Counted from the stretch's first letter, positions 45,087 to 54,073 are shown. The stretch: DNA of 64,000 nt from Pararobbsia alpina (GCF_902859895.1 NZ_CADIKM010000010.1:109862-173861), one strand, 5' to 3'. A program made the numbers and translations. The notes: generated by a model from the letters alone, not told the origin.

Positions 45087-45835
45087 AACCTCGCATCTTC
45101 GCCGGTGAAGGCACCCCTGAATCGGACTGGCTGAACTGGAACGGTCTCGCGGCGCTGCACGAAATAGGGCCCGAGGCCCTCGTGCCGTTCGATTCACGCG
45201 CGGTGTTTGTCGCGCCGCACCCCGACGACGAGGTGCTCGGCATGGGCGGGCTGATGGCCCGGCTCGCCAAGATGCAGCGGCGGCTCGCGCTGGTCGCGGT
45301 CACCGATGGAGATGCCAGTCATCAAGGCTCGTCGTTGTGGCCGGTCGAACGATTGCGCACGGAACGCCCGGTCGAGACACGCGCAGCGCTCCAGCGCCTG
45401 CATGCGTCCAATGTGGAACTGACGCGCATGCAGATCGGCGATGGCCAGGTCCGGTATGCGGAGTCCCACCTCACAGAGCGCCTCAAAGCCATGTTCCGGA
45501 GCACGGACGTCGTGATCACGACCTGGCGCTTGGACGGCCATCCCGATCATGAAGCAACCGGTCGCGCGACCGCTCAAGCCTGCCTGGCGACCGGCGCGAC
45601 CCTGATCGAAGTCCCGGTCTGGACATGGCACTGGGCGAGCCCGGGCGATGCGCGCGTGCCGTGGAGCCGGGCGCGACGTCTTTCGCTCGATGCAGGGACA
45701 CATGCGCGCAAGCGTGACGCGGTGCAAGCGTTCACGAGCCAGATCGAGGATGACCCATCGACCGGCAGGCAGGCCGTTCTTTCGCCTCATGTGCTGGATC
45801 GCCTGCTGCGCGACTTCGAGGTGGTATTCGTTTGA
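45074..45835 (+). CDS. PIG-L family deacetylase
   Basis: The 253-residue protein starts MEALKPRIFAGEGTPESDWL. It has the LmbE/PIG-L zinc motif APHPDDE (His49, Asp51, Asp52) and the later zinc ligand in DGHPDHEATG, so the active site is complete. The family removes N-acetyl groups from amino-sugar conjugates such as GlcNAc-inositol. The start lies 13 bases inside the acyl-CoA dehydrogenase-like gene. No glycosyltransferase or methyltransferase gene follows, although these often accompany this gene pair in other bacteria. Confidence 0.9.
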   Translation: MEALKPRIFAGEGTPESDWLNWNGLAALHEIGPEALVPFDSRAVFVAPHPDDEVLGMGGLMARLAKMQRRLALVAVTDGDASHQGSSLWPVERLRTERPVETRAALQRLHASNVELTRMQIGDGQVRYAESHLTERLKAMFRSTDVVITTWRLDGHPDHEATGRATAQACLATGATLIEVPVWTWHWASPGDARVPWSRARRLSLDAGTHARKRDAVQAFTSQIEDDPSTGRQAVLSPHVLDRLLRDFEVVFV

Positions 45836-46057
45836 GCACCGCCCCTCCCGCCCACTTCGCGATCCGCGTTCAGTCGCGGAACTAGAAGGCCTCGCCCCTA
45901 ACAGGACATCGCAGGGCTTTTGCGATGGACTCCGCTAACCGACGAATCTGCCTGCCGTCGACAACGACGGCAACAGCACCTGCGCGCAGGGCCATGCGAG
46001 TAGCGATCCCTCGGACAGCCGCCCGATGCCGGGCAGCCGGGCGTCATATCTGCCGTC

Positions 46058-46267
46058 TTATGGACTGCGGCGAAACAACTTGACGAGCTCGGGGTCGCAC
46101 GAGGCCCGCAGCCGCCCGTCGGGCAGGCGCGCGACGACCACGTCGCCCATTTCCGGCGTGGTGACCACGACTTCATCATGGATGGCCAGTAATGAAGTGA
46201 GCCGGCGCTCACCTTCGAGAATCACCACCCCGTCGTCGGTTTCGCGAATCACGATTTCGGCTGTCAC
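46058..46267 (-). CDS. Small hypothetical protein (69 aa), GTG start
   Basis: No ATG exists in this frame. A GTG at 46267 is preceded by GGGGG at good spacing and gives a 69-residue acidic protein of alternating strands. It begins TAEIVIRETDDGVVILEGER and ends LRASCDPELVKLFRRSP. The regular hydrophobic pattern and strong ribosome site argue that it is real. I do not recognise a family. It follows the PilZ gene after its terminator, on the same strand. Confidence 0.5.
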   Translation of the reverse strand: MTAEIVIRETDDGVVILEGERRLTSLLAIHDEVVVTTPEMGDVVVARLPDGRLRASCDPELVKLFRRSP

Positions 46268-46392
46268 TTTGCACCCCCTCTTTTCCCTTCCCAGGCCCAC
46301 CCGCGTCTTTGAAGCCGGATACGTTCGCCTGACGGTTTAGTGCGTAACGGCAGCGGGCAGAAATTTCTTTAGAGTGGCCAAGAAAAGTAGAA

Positions 46393-46419
46393 CGGGCCGG
46401 CAATATTTGCCGGCCCGTG
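46393..46419 (-). terminator. Terminator after the PilZ gene
   Basis: A perfect 12-bp stem (ACGGGCCGGCAA and its complement) with a 3-base loop lies 22 bases beyond the stop of the minus-strand PilZ gene. On that strand it is followed by TTCTACTTTTCTT. Confidence 0.85.
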
Positions 46420-46441
46420 TCGGGAAAGTGAACGGTTGAAA

Positions 46442-47353
46442 CTAGGCAGGAATGACGGTCTGGGTGACTGTCTCGAACAAATAATTGCGGATGGTCGAAC
46501 GGCTCTCGTGCGGCATCGAGACGAATTCGAGTCCGTAGCGGCACAGGCCGTCGTCTTCGCGCTTGTTGCGGATGATCGTCGTCAGCAGCACCGGTCGGTC
46601 CCATCCGCCCGAACGCAACTTGAATGACATCTTCACGCGCTCGCCGACTTCGAAAACGGCTGCGCTCGAGGTCGCACCCGCGCCGATCAGACTGATGTCG
46701 GACAGCTTCACATCGAAAAGCTGGGGCTGGAGCCCATTGCTGAGCAGCTTGGCCGGCACGTCGGCTTCGACGCGCACATGCTGGCGCACCGGAATCTCGC
46801 GCACGAGGCTTGGGTAGTGGAGATGCAGATATTCGAAGGGCTGGGTACACACGCGCTGCACGAAAGTGCGGAACTCGTAGATATGCCGCCCGGAGAACAT
46901 CTTCGCGCTGAGTTCCTGCCCATCGTAGAGCGCGTCGACCGGGAAGCCCGTGAGAGGCGTGACCATGATGCTCACGTCTTTCATGACCCCGAGATACGTG
47001 ACCCGGAACGGCGCATTGCTCGCCTCGTCGTCGGTCAGCGCGGACAACTGGAATGCCTCGACGCCTTTTCGCAGTGACGGAAACGGCACATCGTCGCGCC
47101 CGGCACGGGCCTCGGCCGCCTCGATATCCGCGCGTGGCGCCGATGCGGGAGGCTTGCTCGACATCAGCAGGCCCTGCGGCCGTTCCACCTCCTCCTCTCG
47201 AAATGCGCCCATCTGGCGCACTTTCGCAAGCAATTCGATGCTGTTGATGATCTGCCCGCGCTGCAGCAGCAACTGCTTCGTCTCAGTATAAATCGCATGC
47301 TCGAGAGGCTTGCCGAGCTGAATGTCGGCTTTTGCCAGCTTGATCAACGGCAT
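46442..47353 (-). CDS. PilZ domain protein, YcgR-like flagellar brake
   Basis: The 303-residue protein has an N-terminal helical part (QLGKPLEHAIYTETKQLLLQ), a YcgR-type N-terminal barrel (about residues 90-175; FRVTYLGVMKDVSIMVTPLT) and a C-terminal PilZ domain (about 180-300). The c-di-GMP-binding residues are visible in REIPVRQHVRVEADVPAKL (RxxxR) and DISLIGAGA (D-x-S-x-x-G). In enterobacteria YcgR slows the flagellar motor when c-di-GMP is bound. No flagellar genes are nearby, so the target here is not certain. The ATG at 47353 follows GGGGCGAG. Confidence 0.87.
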   Translation of the reverse strand: MPLIKLAKADIQLGKPLEHAIYTETKQLLLQRGQIINSIELLAKVRQMGAFREEEVERPQGLLMSSKPPASAPRADIEAAEARAGRDDVPFPSLRKGVEAFQLSALTDDEASNAPFRVTYLGVMKDVSIMVTPLTGFPVDALYDGQELSAKMFSGRHIYEFRTFVQRVCTQPFEYLHLHYPSLVREIPVRQHVRVEADVPAKLLSNGLQPQLFDVKLSDISLIGAGATSSAAVFEVGERVKMSFKLRSGGWDRPVLLTTIIRNKREDDGLCRYGLEFVSMPHESRSTIRNYLFETVTQTVIPA

Positions 47354-47391
47354 GAAAACTCGCCCCGGATGTTGTGTTTTTCTGTGAAGCG

Positions 47392-48633
47392 TCAAGTATA
47401 GGCGCGCGCGGTCTTCAGGAATAGCTGATGGCTCGGCGCGAAATGCGCGTAGAGCGGCAGGATCGCACCGCCCATGGCACGCGCATCGGCACCGGTGCGC
47501 CCCTGCAGCAGCATGGGCCGAACGATGCCCTCCCAGCGCTCGGCATCGAGCGCGCGGGATGTCGCGACGATCAGTTCGGCGATCAGCCCGGGGGCGAGCG
47601 AGCCATCGATCACGATGGCATCGAGATCGAGCAACGCAGCCGAGGTCGCGAGGGTGGCGGCGAGCGACTGCGCGGCATCGTTGATCCACCGGCCGGTCAC
47701 GGTGCGCAACGCATCGGACAGCGCGCGTTCGTCATAGGCGGCAGAGGCCGGCATGCCCTCGCCGCGAACGGCCTGTTCGAGTACGAGCCCGGAAGCCCGA
47801 TGCAGCAGTTGATGCGCCGAATCAAGCGGCACCGAGCCGATCGCTCCCGCGTTCCCATTGGGGCCGTGGTGCAGGCGGCCGTCGATCACCAGGCCGCCGC
47901 CGATGAAAGTCCCGATAAAAACATACAGGAAGTTGTGCACGCGCTGGCCGTGACCGGTGACGAGCTCGGCCGCGCAGGCGGCCGTCGTGTCCTTGGCGAA
48001 TTCGATCGGCAGGCGCGTCATCGACTGCACGCGCTCGCGGATGTCGAGGCCGCGCCAGCCGTCGAGCACCTGGCCCGGCGCCCCCAGCAGGTCGCGCCAA
48101 CCGCCGATCCAGAGCGGCGCGGCCACGCCGATCCCGACGATCCGCGCGGCATGCCGGCCGAGCCTGCTCTCTATGAGTTCGAGCTTGCGCGCGATCGCCG
48201 GAAAAATGATCTCAGGGTCGGGATAGTCGTATTCGACGATCTCGCGACAGCGGACCTCGCCCGAAAAATCGAGTGCCAGCACGTCGAGGCTGCGCCGGCC
48301 GAGCTTCACGCCGAGCGTGAACGCGCCGTCGGGGTTCAGCGCGATCGGCACCGAAGGCTGCCCGATGCGCCCTCGCAAGCGCTCCTGCTTGACGACGAGC
48401 CCGTCCTTCAGCAGGGCGTTGATGATGACTGAGACCGTCTGCATCGACAGGCGCGTGACCCTCGCGAGTTCGGCCTTCGGCAATGCGCCGTGCAGGCGGA
48501 TCGCCTGCAGCACGATGCGTTCGTTGAACTGCCGCATGCCGACATGGTTCGAGCCGACCGTGCTCGCGAGCGGCGTGGCCGTACCCGGCGCCTCGGCCAC
48601 GTGCGCCGCATCCTGCCTGGTCGGATTGTCCAT
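47392..48633 (-). CDS. ROK family transcriptional regulator (FrcR-like repressor)
   Basis: The 413-residue protein has a winged helix-turn-helix at about 35-90 (ALPKAELARVTRLSMQTVSV). A ROK sugar-kinase-like domain follows, with GIGVAAPLWIGGWRDLLGAP, GTFIGGGLVIDGRLHHGPNG and NAGAIGSVPLDS. The canonical zinc-binding Cys cluster after the GxGxG region is not evident. It is the last gene of frcB-frcC-frcA-regulator, 4 bases after frcA, so it should respond to the imported sugar and repress the operon that contains it. An operator is expected upstream of frcB. Confidence 0.9.
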   Translation of the reverse strand: MDNPTRQDAAHVAEAPGTATPLASTVGSNHVGMRQFNERIVLQAIRLHGALPKAELARVTRLSMQTVSVIINALLKDGLVVKQERLRGRIGQPSVPIALNPDGAFTLGVKLGRRSLDVLALDFSGEVRCREIVEYDYPDPEIIFPAIARKLELIESRLGRHAARIVGIGVAAPLWIGGWRDLLGAPGQVLDGWRGLDIRERVQSMTRLPIEFAKDTTAACAAELVTGHGQRVHNFLYVFIGTFIGGGLVIDGRLHHGPNGNAGAIGSVPLDSAHQLLHRASGLVLEQAVRGEGMPASAAYDERALSDALRTVTGRWINDAAQSLAATLATSAALLDLDAIVIDGSLAPGLIAELIVATSRALDAERWEGIVRPMLLQGRTGADARAMGGAILPLYAHFAPSHQLFLKTARAYT

Positions 48634-48637
48634 AGGT

Positions 48638-49480
48638 TTATTGCAAGGTAGCCGCCCCCGTCATGACGGCGACCGCATGGTTCATGTCGATGTCCCGCCG
48701 GTTCACGAGCGCGACGCGGCGGCCAAGCCGCTGGATATGAATCCGGTCGGCGATTTCGAATACGTGCGGCATATTGTGACTGATCAGAATGACCGGCAGC
48801 CCCTTGTCGCGCACGCGCCCGATCAACTCGAGCACCATGTTCGACTCCTTGACGCCGAGTGCGGCGGTCGGCTCGTCCATGATCACGACATGCCGTGCGA
48901 ACGCCGCCGAGCGCGCGACCGCGACGCCCTGCCGCTGGCCGCCCGACAAGGTCTCGACGGCTTGTTTCATCGAACGGATGCCGATCTTCAGGCTCGCCAT
49001 ATGGGCGTTCGCCTCGGCCAGCATGCGGCGCTTGTCGAGCAGATGGAAGGCCTGGCCGAAGAAACCGGGCCGGAAGAGTTCGCGGCCGAGAAACAGGTTT
49101 TCGGTAATCGTCATCGCCGGCGCCACCGCGAGATCCTGATAGACGGTCTCGATACCCTGCGCGCGCGCATCGAGCGGTCCGCGGAAATTGACCTGCTTGC
49201 CATCGAGAAACATCTCGCCCTCGTCGGGACGCACGGCGCCCGACAGCACCTTGATCAGCGAGGACTTGCCCGCGCCGTTGTCGCCGATGACCGCGAGAAT
49301 CTCGCCGGGCAGCAGCTCGAAGTCGGCGCCGTCCAGCGCGGTCACGTGGCCGTAGCGCTTGACCAGGTTGCGCGCGGCAAGGACAGGCGTCGGCTCCGGG
49401 GCCAAACCCGGGGTCGGATCCGGCGCAAGGCCCGGCGCACGACCCTGCGCGCCCGGGTTCGTTGCTTCGAATGTGGACAT
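48638..49480 (-). CDS. frcA: Sugar ABC transporter ATP-binding protein (fructose type)
   Basis: The 280-residue ATPase has Walker A GDNGAGKSS, signature LSGGQRQGVAVARS, Walker B VVIMDEPTAALGV and H-loop ILISHNM. A single ATPase domain, unlike the duplicated RbsA/MglA type, matches FrcA of fructose importers. The first 35 residues are a Pro-rich extension with PGLAP-type repeats. It follows the permease gene by 10 bases. Confidence 0.92.
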   Translation of the reverse strand: MSTFEATNPGAQGRAPGLAPDPTPGLAPEPTPVLAARNLVKRYGHVTALDGADFELLPGEILAVIGDNGAGKSSLIKVLSGAVRPDEGEMFLDGKQVNFRGPLDARAQGIETVYQDLAVAPAMTITENLFLGRELFRPGFFGQAFHLLDKRRMLAEANAHMASLKIGIRSMKQAVETLSGGQRQGVAVARSAAFARHVVIMDEPTAALGVKESNMVLELIGRVRDKGLPVILISHNMPHVFEIADRIHIQRLGRRVALVNRRDIDMNHAVAVMTGAATLQ

Positions 49481-49490
49481 GATGCTTTCC

Positions 49491-50480
49491 TCAGGCGCGC
49501 CGCGAGATCTTGTCCGCCGAGACGGCGAGGATCACGAGAATGCCGGTAACCAGAACTTGATAGACCGAGGAGACACCGATCAGCGTCAGGCCGTTGCGGA
49601 ACACACCGACGATCACCACGCCGAGCAGTGTGCCCATCATCGTGCCGCGGCCACCGAACAGACTCGTACCGCCGAGCACGACCGCGGTGATGCTGTCGAG
49701 ATTCTCGGTCTGGCCCGCCTGCGGGTCGCCGACGCCGGTGCGCGCGACCGCGAGCAGCGCGGCAATGCCATAGCTGAGCCCCGCAAGCGTATAGACCGTG
49801 ATCAGGATGCGCTGAGTCGGCAACCCCATCAGCCGCACGGCTTCCGCGTTGTTGCCGAGTGCATAGACGTGCCGGCCCGGCGCCGTCTCGCGCAGCACGA
49901 ACCAGGTGAGGAGGTAGAGGATCAGCATCATCACCGTGCCGTAGGTGACCGTGCCCGCGCCGATCCCGAAGGTATTGCCGAAGAAGGTCAGCGGCGTCGG
50001 CAGGTTCGAGATGCTTTCGGCATTCGAATAGATCTGTGTGATCGCGAAAGCGATGTTCAGCGTGCCGAGGGTGACGATGAAGGCGGGCAGCCTGACGTGG
50101 GTGACAAGCACCCCGTTGATCAGGCCGAACAGCGTGCAGACGCCCACGCCGAGCACGATCGCCAGATACGGATTGAGCCCGTTGGCGACTGCGACCTTGC
50201 TCATCACGACCGAACCGAGCGCCATGACCATCCCGCACGAGAGGTCGATGCCGGCGGTCAGTACGATGAGCGTCTGGCCGATCGCGATCACGCCGACCAC
50301 CATCGACTGCTGGAGGATCAGCGAGAGATTCTGGACCGACAGGAAGCGCGGTGTCTGCAACGTGAAGAAGATGCAGGCGAGCAGCAGCGCGATCAAGGGG
50401 CCGAGCATGGTCAGCGGCGGCAGACGATCGGTGAACTTGCCCTTCTGTCCTGCAACAGGCGAAGCCGGCGAAGCGTTCAT
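49491..50480 (-). CDS. frcC: Sugar ABC transporter permease (fructose type)
   Basis: The 329-residue permease of the ribose/fructose (BPD_transp_2) family has about nine hydrophobic segments. It carries VIAIGQTLIVLTAGIDLSCG near residues 70-90 and the EAA-like cytoplasmic loop ALGNNAEAVRLMGLP. AAGGAG precedes the ATG at 50480; the longer open frame to 50528 is not needed. It lies between the binding-protein and ATPase genes. Confidence 0.94.
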   Translation of the reverse strand: MNASPASPVAGQKGKFTDRLPPLTMLGPLIALLLACIFFTLQTPRFLSVQNLSLILQQSMVVGVIAIGQTLIVLTAGIDLSCGMVMALGSVVMSKVAVANGLNPYLAIVLGVGVCTLFGLINGVLVTHVRLPAFIVTLGTLNIAFAITQIYSNAESISNLPTPLTFFGNTFGIGAGTVTYGTVMMLILYLLTWFVLRETAPGRHVYALGNNAEAVRLMGLPTQRILITVYTLAGLSYGIAALLAVARTGVGDPQAGQTENLDSITAVVLGGTSLFGGRGTMMGTLLGVVIVGVFRNGLTLIGVSSVYQVLVTGILVILAVSADKISRRA

Positions 50481-50537
50481 CTTGGACTCCTTGAAGCGGC
50501 AGGCAACATCGCGCGATGGGCCTGCCATAGACCGGTC

Positions 50538-51506
50538 TTACTTGCTTCCCCAGCACTCGTTGAGACCGAACGTCGTGTCCTTGCTGCTCACGCCGCTCTC
50601 CGGCTTGTCGGTGATCAGCGTCACGCCCGTGTCGGTATAGCCACTCGGCTTCTTGCCCGTCTTCGCGTACTCGAGGCCGGCCTGCACACCGAGCGACGCC
50701 ATCTTCAGCGGATACTGCTGGGAGGTCGCGGCGATCTGCCCGGCCTTGACGTTGCGCACGCCCTCGCAGCCGCCGTCGATCGACACGAGCAGCACGCCCT
50801 TCTCCTTGCCCGCGGCCTGCAGTGCGCGATACGCGCCGGCGGCGGCCGGCTCGTTGATCGTGTAGACGACGTTGATGTCAGGGTTCTTCTGCAAGCAGTT
50901 TTCCATGGCGGTCTGGCCCTTCGCCTGATCGCCGCGCGTGTCCTGGCTGCAGACGATGGCCGGATCGCCCGCCTTGATTCCATACCCCTTGAGAAAGCCG
51001 TCATGGCGGAGCACCCCGACGCTGATCCCCGGCGCGAGGTCGAGTGTCGCGATCTTGGCGGGCTTGCCCGCCATCGCGCTCTTCGCATAGGCGCCAATCA
51101 ACTCGCCCGCCTTGTAATTGTCAGTCGCGAACAAGGCATCGGTCGCATCCTTCGGTTCGGTGGGCGTATCGAGCGCGATCACCAGGACGCCCGCATCACG
51201 GGCCTTCTTGATGCTCGGCACGATCGCCTTGGTGTCGCCCGGCGTGATCAGAATGGCCTTGGCGCCCGCGCCGACCATGTTTTCGATCGCGGTCACCTGC
51301 GTCGCGTTGTCCCCGTCATAGCGGCCCGCCGCCGTCAACAGTTTCGCGCCTCCGGCATCGGCCGCCTGCTGCGCACCCTGCTTCATCTTGACGAAAAACG
51401 GATTGGTGTCGGTTTTCGTGATCAGGCCGATGACCGGCTGGTCGGCAAGCGCGGCGGCGCTGCAAGTCATGGCGAGTGCGAACAGGGCACGTTGCATTTT
51501 CTTCAT
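50538..51506 (-). CDS. frcB: Sugar ABC transporter substrate-binding protein (fructose type)
   Basis: The 322-residue precursor starts MKKMQRALFALAMTCSAAAL, with a signal peptide cleaved near ALA. The periplasmic-binding-protein type 1 fold follows: GLITKTDTNPFFVKMKQGA, LITPGDTKAIVPSIKKARD, VLVIALDTPTEP and YTINEPAAAGAYRAL. The sequence is close to FrcB proteins, whose ligands are fructose, ribose or mannose. GGAGGA precedes the ATG at 51506. It is the first gene of the operon. A binding test would be needed to settle the ligand. Confidence 0.93.
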   Translation of the reverse strand: MKKMQRALFALAMTCSAAALADQPVIGLITKTDTNPFFVKMKQGAQQAADAGGAKLLTAAGRYDGDNATQVTAIENMVGAGAKAILITPGDTKAIVPSIKKARDAGVLVIALDTPTEPKDATDALFATDNYKAGELIGAYAKSAMAGKPAKIATLDLAPGISVGVLRHDGFLKGYGIKAGDPAIVCSQDTRGDQAKGQTAMENCLQKNPDINVVYTINEPAAAGAYRALQAAGKEKGVLLVSIDGGCEGVRNVKAGQIAATSQQYPLKMASLGVQAGLEYAKTGKKPSGYTDTGVTLITDKPESGVSSKDTTFGLNECWGSK

Positions 51507-51896
51507 GTCTTCCTCCAGGTTTTTGTCGTCGGAGCGCAAGGGTGAACAGATGCTCCCGGATCACTAAATCATTCTCCGTGAGTTAATAAAGCAGCCGGCG
51601 AATACAGAGTCAAGAAACAACGCGCGGAAAACGGGTAAACGACGACGGATCAGATGCCGGTTCGACCGGTTTGGGCGATTCGGACGATTTATTTTGGCAA
51701 GAAACTTGGACTACATGGCATTGCTGCCACGGGTAGCGCGGCTTACACTTCTTTCCATCGGTGCTCTCGAAAACCGGGCAACGCCGGTATCCAGTACTGA
51801 CTTCCGGCGGCCATTCCGGCGCTCGTTTCCGTTGCTCCTGTCCGGCGCCCATGTCCCGGCGGCCATGTTTCAACCATCCCTAGCTCGGGAGAAACC
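51507..51896. other. Divergent control region of the frc operon and the GlxA-type gene
   Basis: About 390 bases separate the divergent starts. The part next to frcB (51555-51590) is AT-richer and contains an imperfect dyad around CACTAAATC...GAGTTAATA, a plausible site for the ROK repressor. Evidence is weak. No gene is seen. Confidence 0.35.
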
Positions 51897-52916
51897 ATGC
51901 CCTCGTCCCACTTGCCCCACAAGATCGTGCTGATCGCTTTTGACGGTGCGCAGATGCTCGACATCACGGGTCCGATGGACGTGTTCGCCGAGGCCAACAC
52001 CGCTTGCGAAGAGAGCGGCCGGCCGCCGGCCTATGAGATCGTTTTCGCGGGTCCACGGGTGGGGCTCATCCCCACAGCGTCAGGCGTGGAACTCAACGCC
52101 AAGGTCTCTTTCTTCGACGAAAACCTCGTTGCCGACACCCTCGTGGTCTGCGGCGGCCGAGGCGCGCGGATGGCCGCCGACGACGCCGCATCGATCGAGA
52201 CGATCGGCAAGCTCGTCGATCGCGCCAAGCGGGTCGTGTCGATCTGCACGGGCGCGTTCGTGCTCGCGGCGACCGGCCGGCTCGACCGGCACCGTGTGAC
52301 GACCCACTGGAAATATTGCGACACGCTCGCGCGGCGCTTCAACGCGATCGAAGTCGATGCCGACGCGATCTTCATCAGCGACGGCAAATACTTCACCTCG
52401 GCCGGCGTGACGGCGGGGATCGACCTCGCGCTCGCCCTGGTCGAGCGCGATCTCGGCCGGCCGATCGCGCTCGAAGTCGCCCGCGAACTCGTGGTGTTCC
52501 TGCGCCGGCCCGGCGGCCAGTCGCAGTTCAGCGCGCAGATGGCGGCCGATGCGAGCGCGGTCGATCCCGACCGATTTGCCGAGCTCACGCGATGGATGGC
52601 CGACCATCTGTCCGACGACCTCTCGATCGACGCCCTCGCGACACGTGTATCGATGAGCCCGCGCAACTTCGCGCGGCGTTTTGCCGCGGCGCTCGGCATG
52701 CCGCCGGGCAAATACGCGCAGGCCCTGCGCATGGACGCCGCGCGGCGTCTGCTGACCGACGGCGAGGTGCCGCTCGCGATCGTCGCGCGCCGGTGCGGTT
52801 TCAATTCGCTTGAAACGATGCGGCTGTCGTTCCAGCGTCATCTGAAAGTGGCGCCTCAGGATTTCCGGGCGCGTTTCCATCATCGTGGCGCGCCATCGCG
52901 TGCCGCGATGGTATGA
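51897..52916 (+). CDS. GlxA family transcriptional regulator (DJ-1/PfpI plus AraC HTH)
   Basis: The 339-residue regulator has an N-terminal DJ-1/PfpI-like domain at about 8-190 (KIVLIAFDGAQMLDITGPMD; the nucleophile-elbow Cys in VSICTGAFVLAATG is present) and a C-terminal AraC-type double helix-turn-helix at about 230-330 (MSPRNFARRFAAALG and IVARRCGFNSLETMRLSF). Related regulators control glycine betaine, carnitine or other amine catabolism, but no such genes are adjacent. The DUF2917 gene follows by 9 bases. Confidence 0.92.
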   Translation: MPSSHLPHKIVLIAFDGAQMLDITGPMDVFAEANTACEESGRPPAYEIVFAGPRVGLIPTASGVELNAKVSFFDENLVADTLVVCGGRGARMAADDAASIETIGKLVDRAKRVVSICTGAFVLAATGRLDRHRVTTHWKYCDTLARRFNAIEVDADAIFISDGKYFTSAGVTAGIDLALALVERDLGRPIALEVARELVVFLRRPGGQSQFSAQMAADASAVDPDRFAELTRWMADHLSDDLSIDALATRVSMSPRNFARRFAAALGMPPGKYAQALRMDAARRLLTDGEVPLAIVARRCGFNSLETMRLSFQRHLKVAPQDFRARFHHRGAPSRAAMV

Positions 52917-52925
52917 GGAGGCATC

Positions 52926-53222
52926 ATGCGTGAAGTACGGACATTCGAACTCGAAGAGCACGATGCAGTAGGCTGGCGCGTCGGGCAATCGCAAGGCATC
53001 GAGGTACTCGAAGGACAGATGTGGCTGACCTTCGAACGCGGCTCGGAAGACATCTGGCTGATGACGTCTGAGTCGGTCGAACTGCCGGCGGGCACCCTTG
53101 CATGGATCAGCGGCTGGCGCGGGCCCTTGCGCTTCCGGGTGTTCAGCACGGTCGACGCGAAGGCGATCGCGCGGGCCAGGACGCCGGCGGCGGCACGTGT
53201 GCCGCGCTTGCTGCGTGGCTGA
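52926..53222 (+). CDS. DUF2917 domain-containing protein
   Basis: This 98-residue beta-rich protein starts MREVRTFELEEHDAVGWRVG. The pattern QMWLTFERGSEDIWL followed by ESVELPAGTLAWISG is the DUF2917 signature, a family of small proteins resembling single-stranded cupin halves, of unknown function. It follows the GlxA-type regulator by 9 bases and is probably co-transcribed. Confidence 0.85.
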   Translation: MREVRTFELEEHDAVGWRVGQSQGIEVLEGQMWLTFERGSEDIWLMTSESVELPAGTLAWISGWRGPLRFRVFSTVDAKAIARARTPAAARVPRLLRG

Positions 53223-53286
53223 CGGCGCGCCGCTGGAACAGCATGCGGCGTGTCATGAAAGCGATAAAATACGGGCTGTATAAACG

Positions 53287-53322
53287 ATTTTTACGGTGGC
53301 TTTATACCGGCCACCGAAAAAT
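53287..53322. repeat. Long AT/GC inverted repeat
   Basis: ATTTTT-A-CGGTGGC pairs with GCCACCGAAAAAT around a 9-base loop, with one bulged A. The A/T-flanked arms mean it can act as a terminator in either direction, most simply for the DUF2917 gene. It could also overlap the promoter of the next gene. Confidence 0.6.
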
Positions 53323-53444
53323 TGCCCGCTTCGCTACCTCGGCTGACCTACCTTTACGTCAGACGCGGAACACAACCACGGATCCCCCGTCGGATGGTCC
53401 GCTCCAAGTTCAAGTCTTTTGACGTAGATGGGAATCAAAAACAA

Positions 53445-53867
53445 ATGAGCAAGATGCTCTCAAGTAGCGTGACGTCCGCGATCGCCGCTGGACGCCCCTT
53501 GTTTCTCCCCCGCCAGGGGGCCGCTTCCTCGACCGTGCATCCACCACGATCGATCTCCCGCCCAGTCCAGCTCGTTCAGGCGCAGCGCGTGCGGCTCGAC
53601 GTCACCCTGCCAGTGCTCACGCACGACACGGTTCACGATCAGCTTCACGATCTGCTGCACTGCGGACTTGGCGCCTATATCGCCGACATCGATGTCGGCG
53701 AACGCAAGATCTGCGTCGAGTTCAACCTCGCGCACGACGATATCGACTTCGCCTTCCATACCCTGATCTCGAAGCTCCCCGAGGCGATCATCGGTCCATT
53801 GAGCACGCGCGATTCGAGCGCCGCCGCGGACCTCGCCCACCGCCCGAGCCCACGCTCGTCGAGCTGA
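53445..53867 (+). CDS. Hypothetical protein, unknown function
   Basis: A 140-residue protein starts MSKMLSSSVTSAIAAGRPLF. The first 45 residues are low-complexity. The middle part (RVRLDVTLPVLTHDTVHDQL, then GLGAYIADIDVGERKICVEF and FHTLISKLPEAIIGPL) has a regular strand-helix-strand pattern of a small folded domain, and the tail is disordered. The frame is open further upstream, to 53322, and the ribosome site before 53445 is poor, so the start is uncertain. I do not recognise a family. Confidence 0.5.
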   Translation: MSKMLSSSVTSAIAAGRPLFLPRQGAASSTVHPPRSISRPVQLVQAQRVRLDVTLPVLTHDTVHDQLHDLLHCGLGAYIADIDVGERKICVEFNLAHDDIDFAFHTLISKLPEAIIGPLSTRDSSAAADLAHRPSPRSSS

Positions 53868-54041
53868 ACGCCTCGCTTTTCCCCGGCCTACCGCCTGACG
53901 CTACGAGCGACTCCCGACGGCCGGGTCAGCGATGCATCGAGACCATCCCAAGACAGCTTCAGAACCTGCGCGCTCCCGCGCGGGATGCTAAGGTACGACG
54001 TTGCCGGACCCACCTTGCCATTGCGCCACGAGGCGCGGGCC

Positions 54042-54063
54042 GTGGTCCGGTGCTTCGGACCAC
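54042..54063. repeat. Hairpin in the leader of the proline iminopeptidase gene
   Basis: GTGGTCCG and CGGACCAC form a perfect 8-bp stem with a 6-base loop just before the candidate start codon at 54074. It may affect translation or mark the end of the previous transcript. Confidence 0.45.
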
Positions 54064-54073
54064 AGGCATCGAC

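Noticed and set aside
51541..51600. Operator for the ROK repressor upstream of frcB
   Set aside because: Only an imperfect dyad is visible, not strong enough to list as a site.
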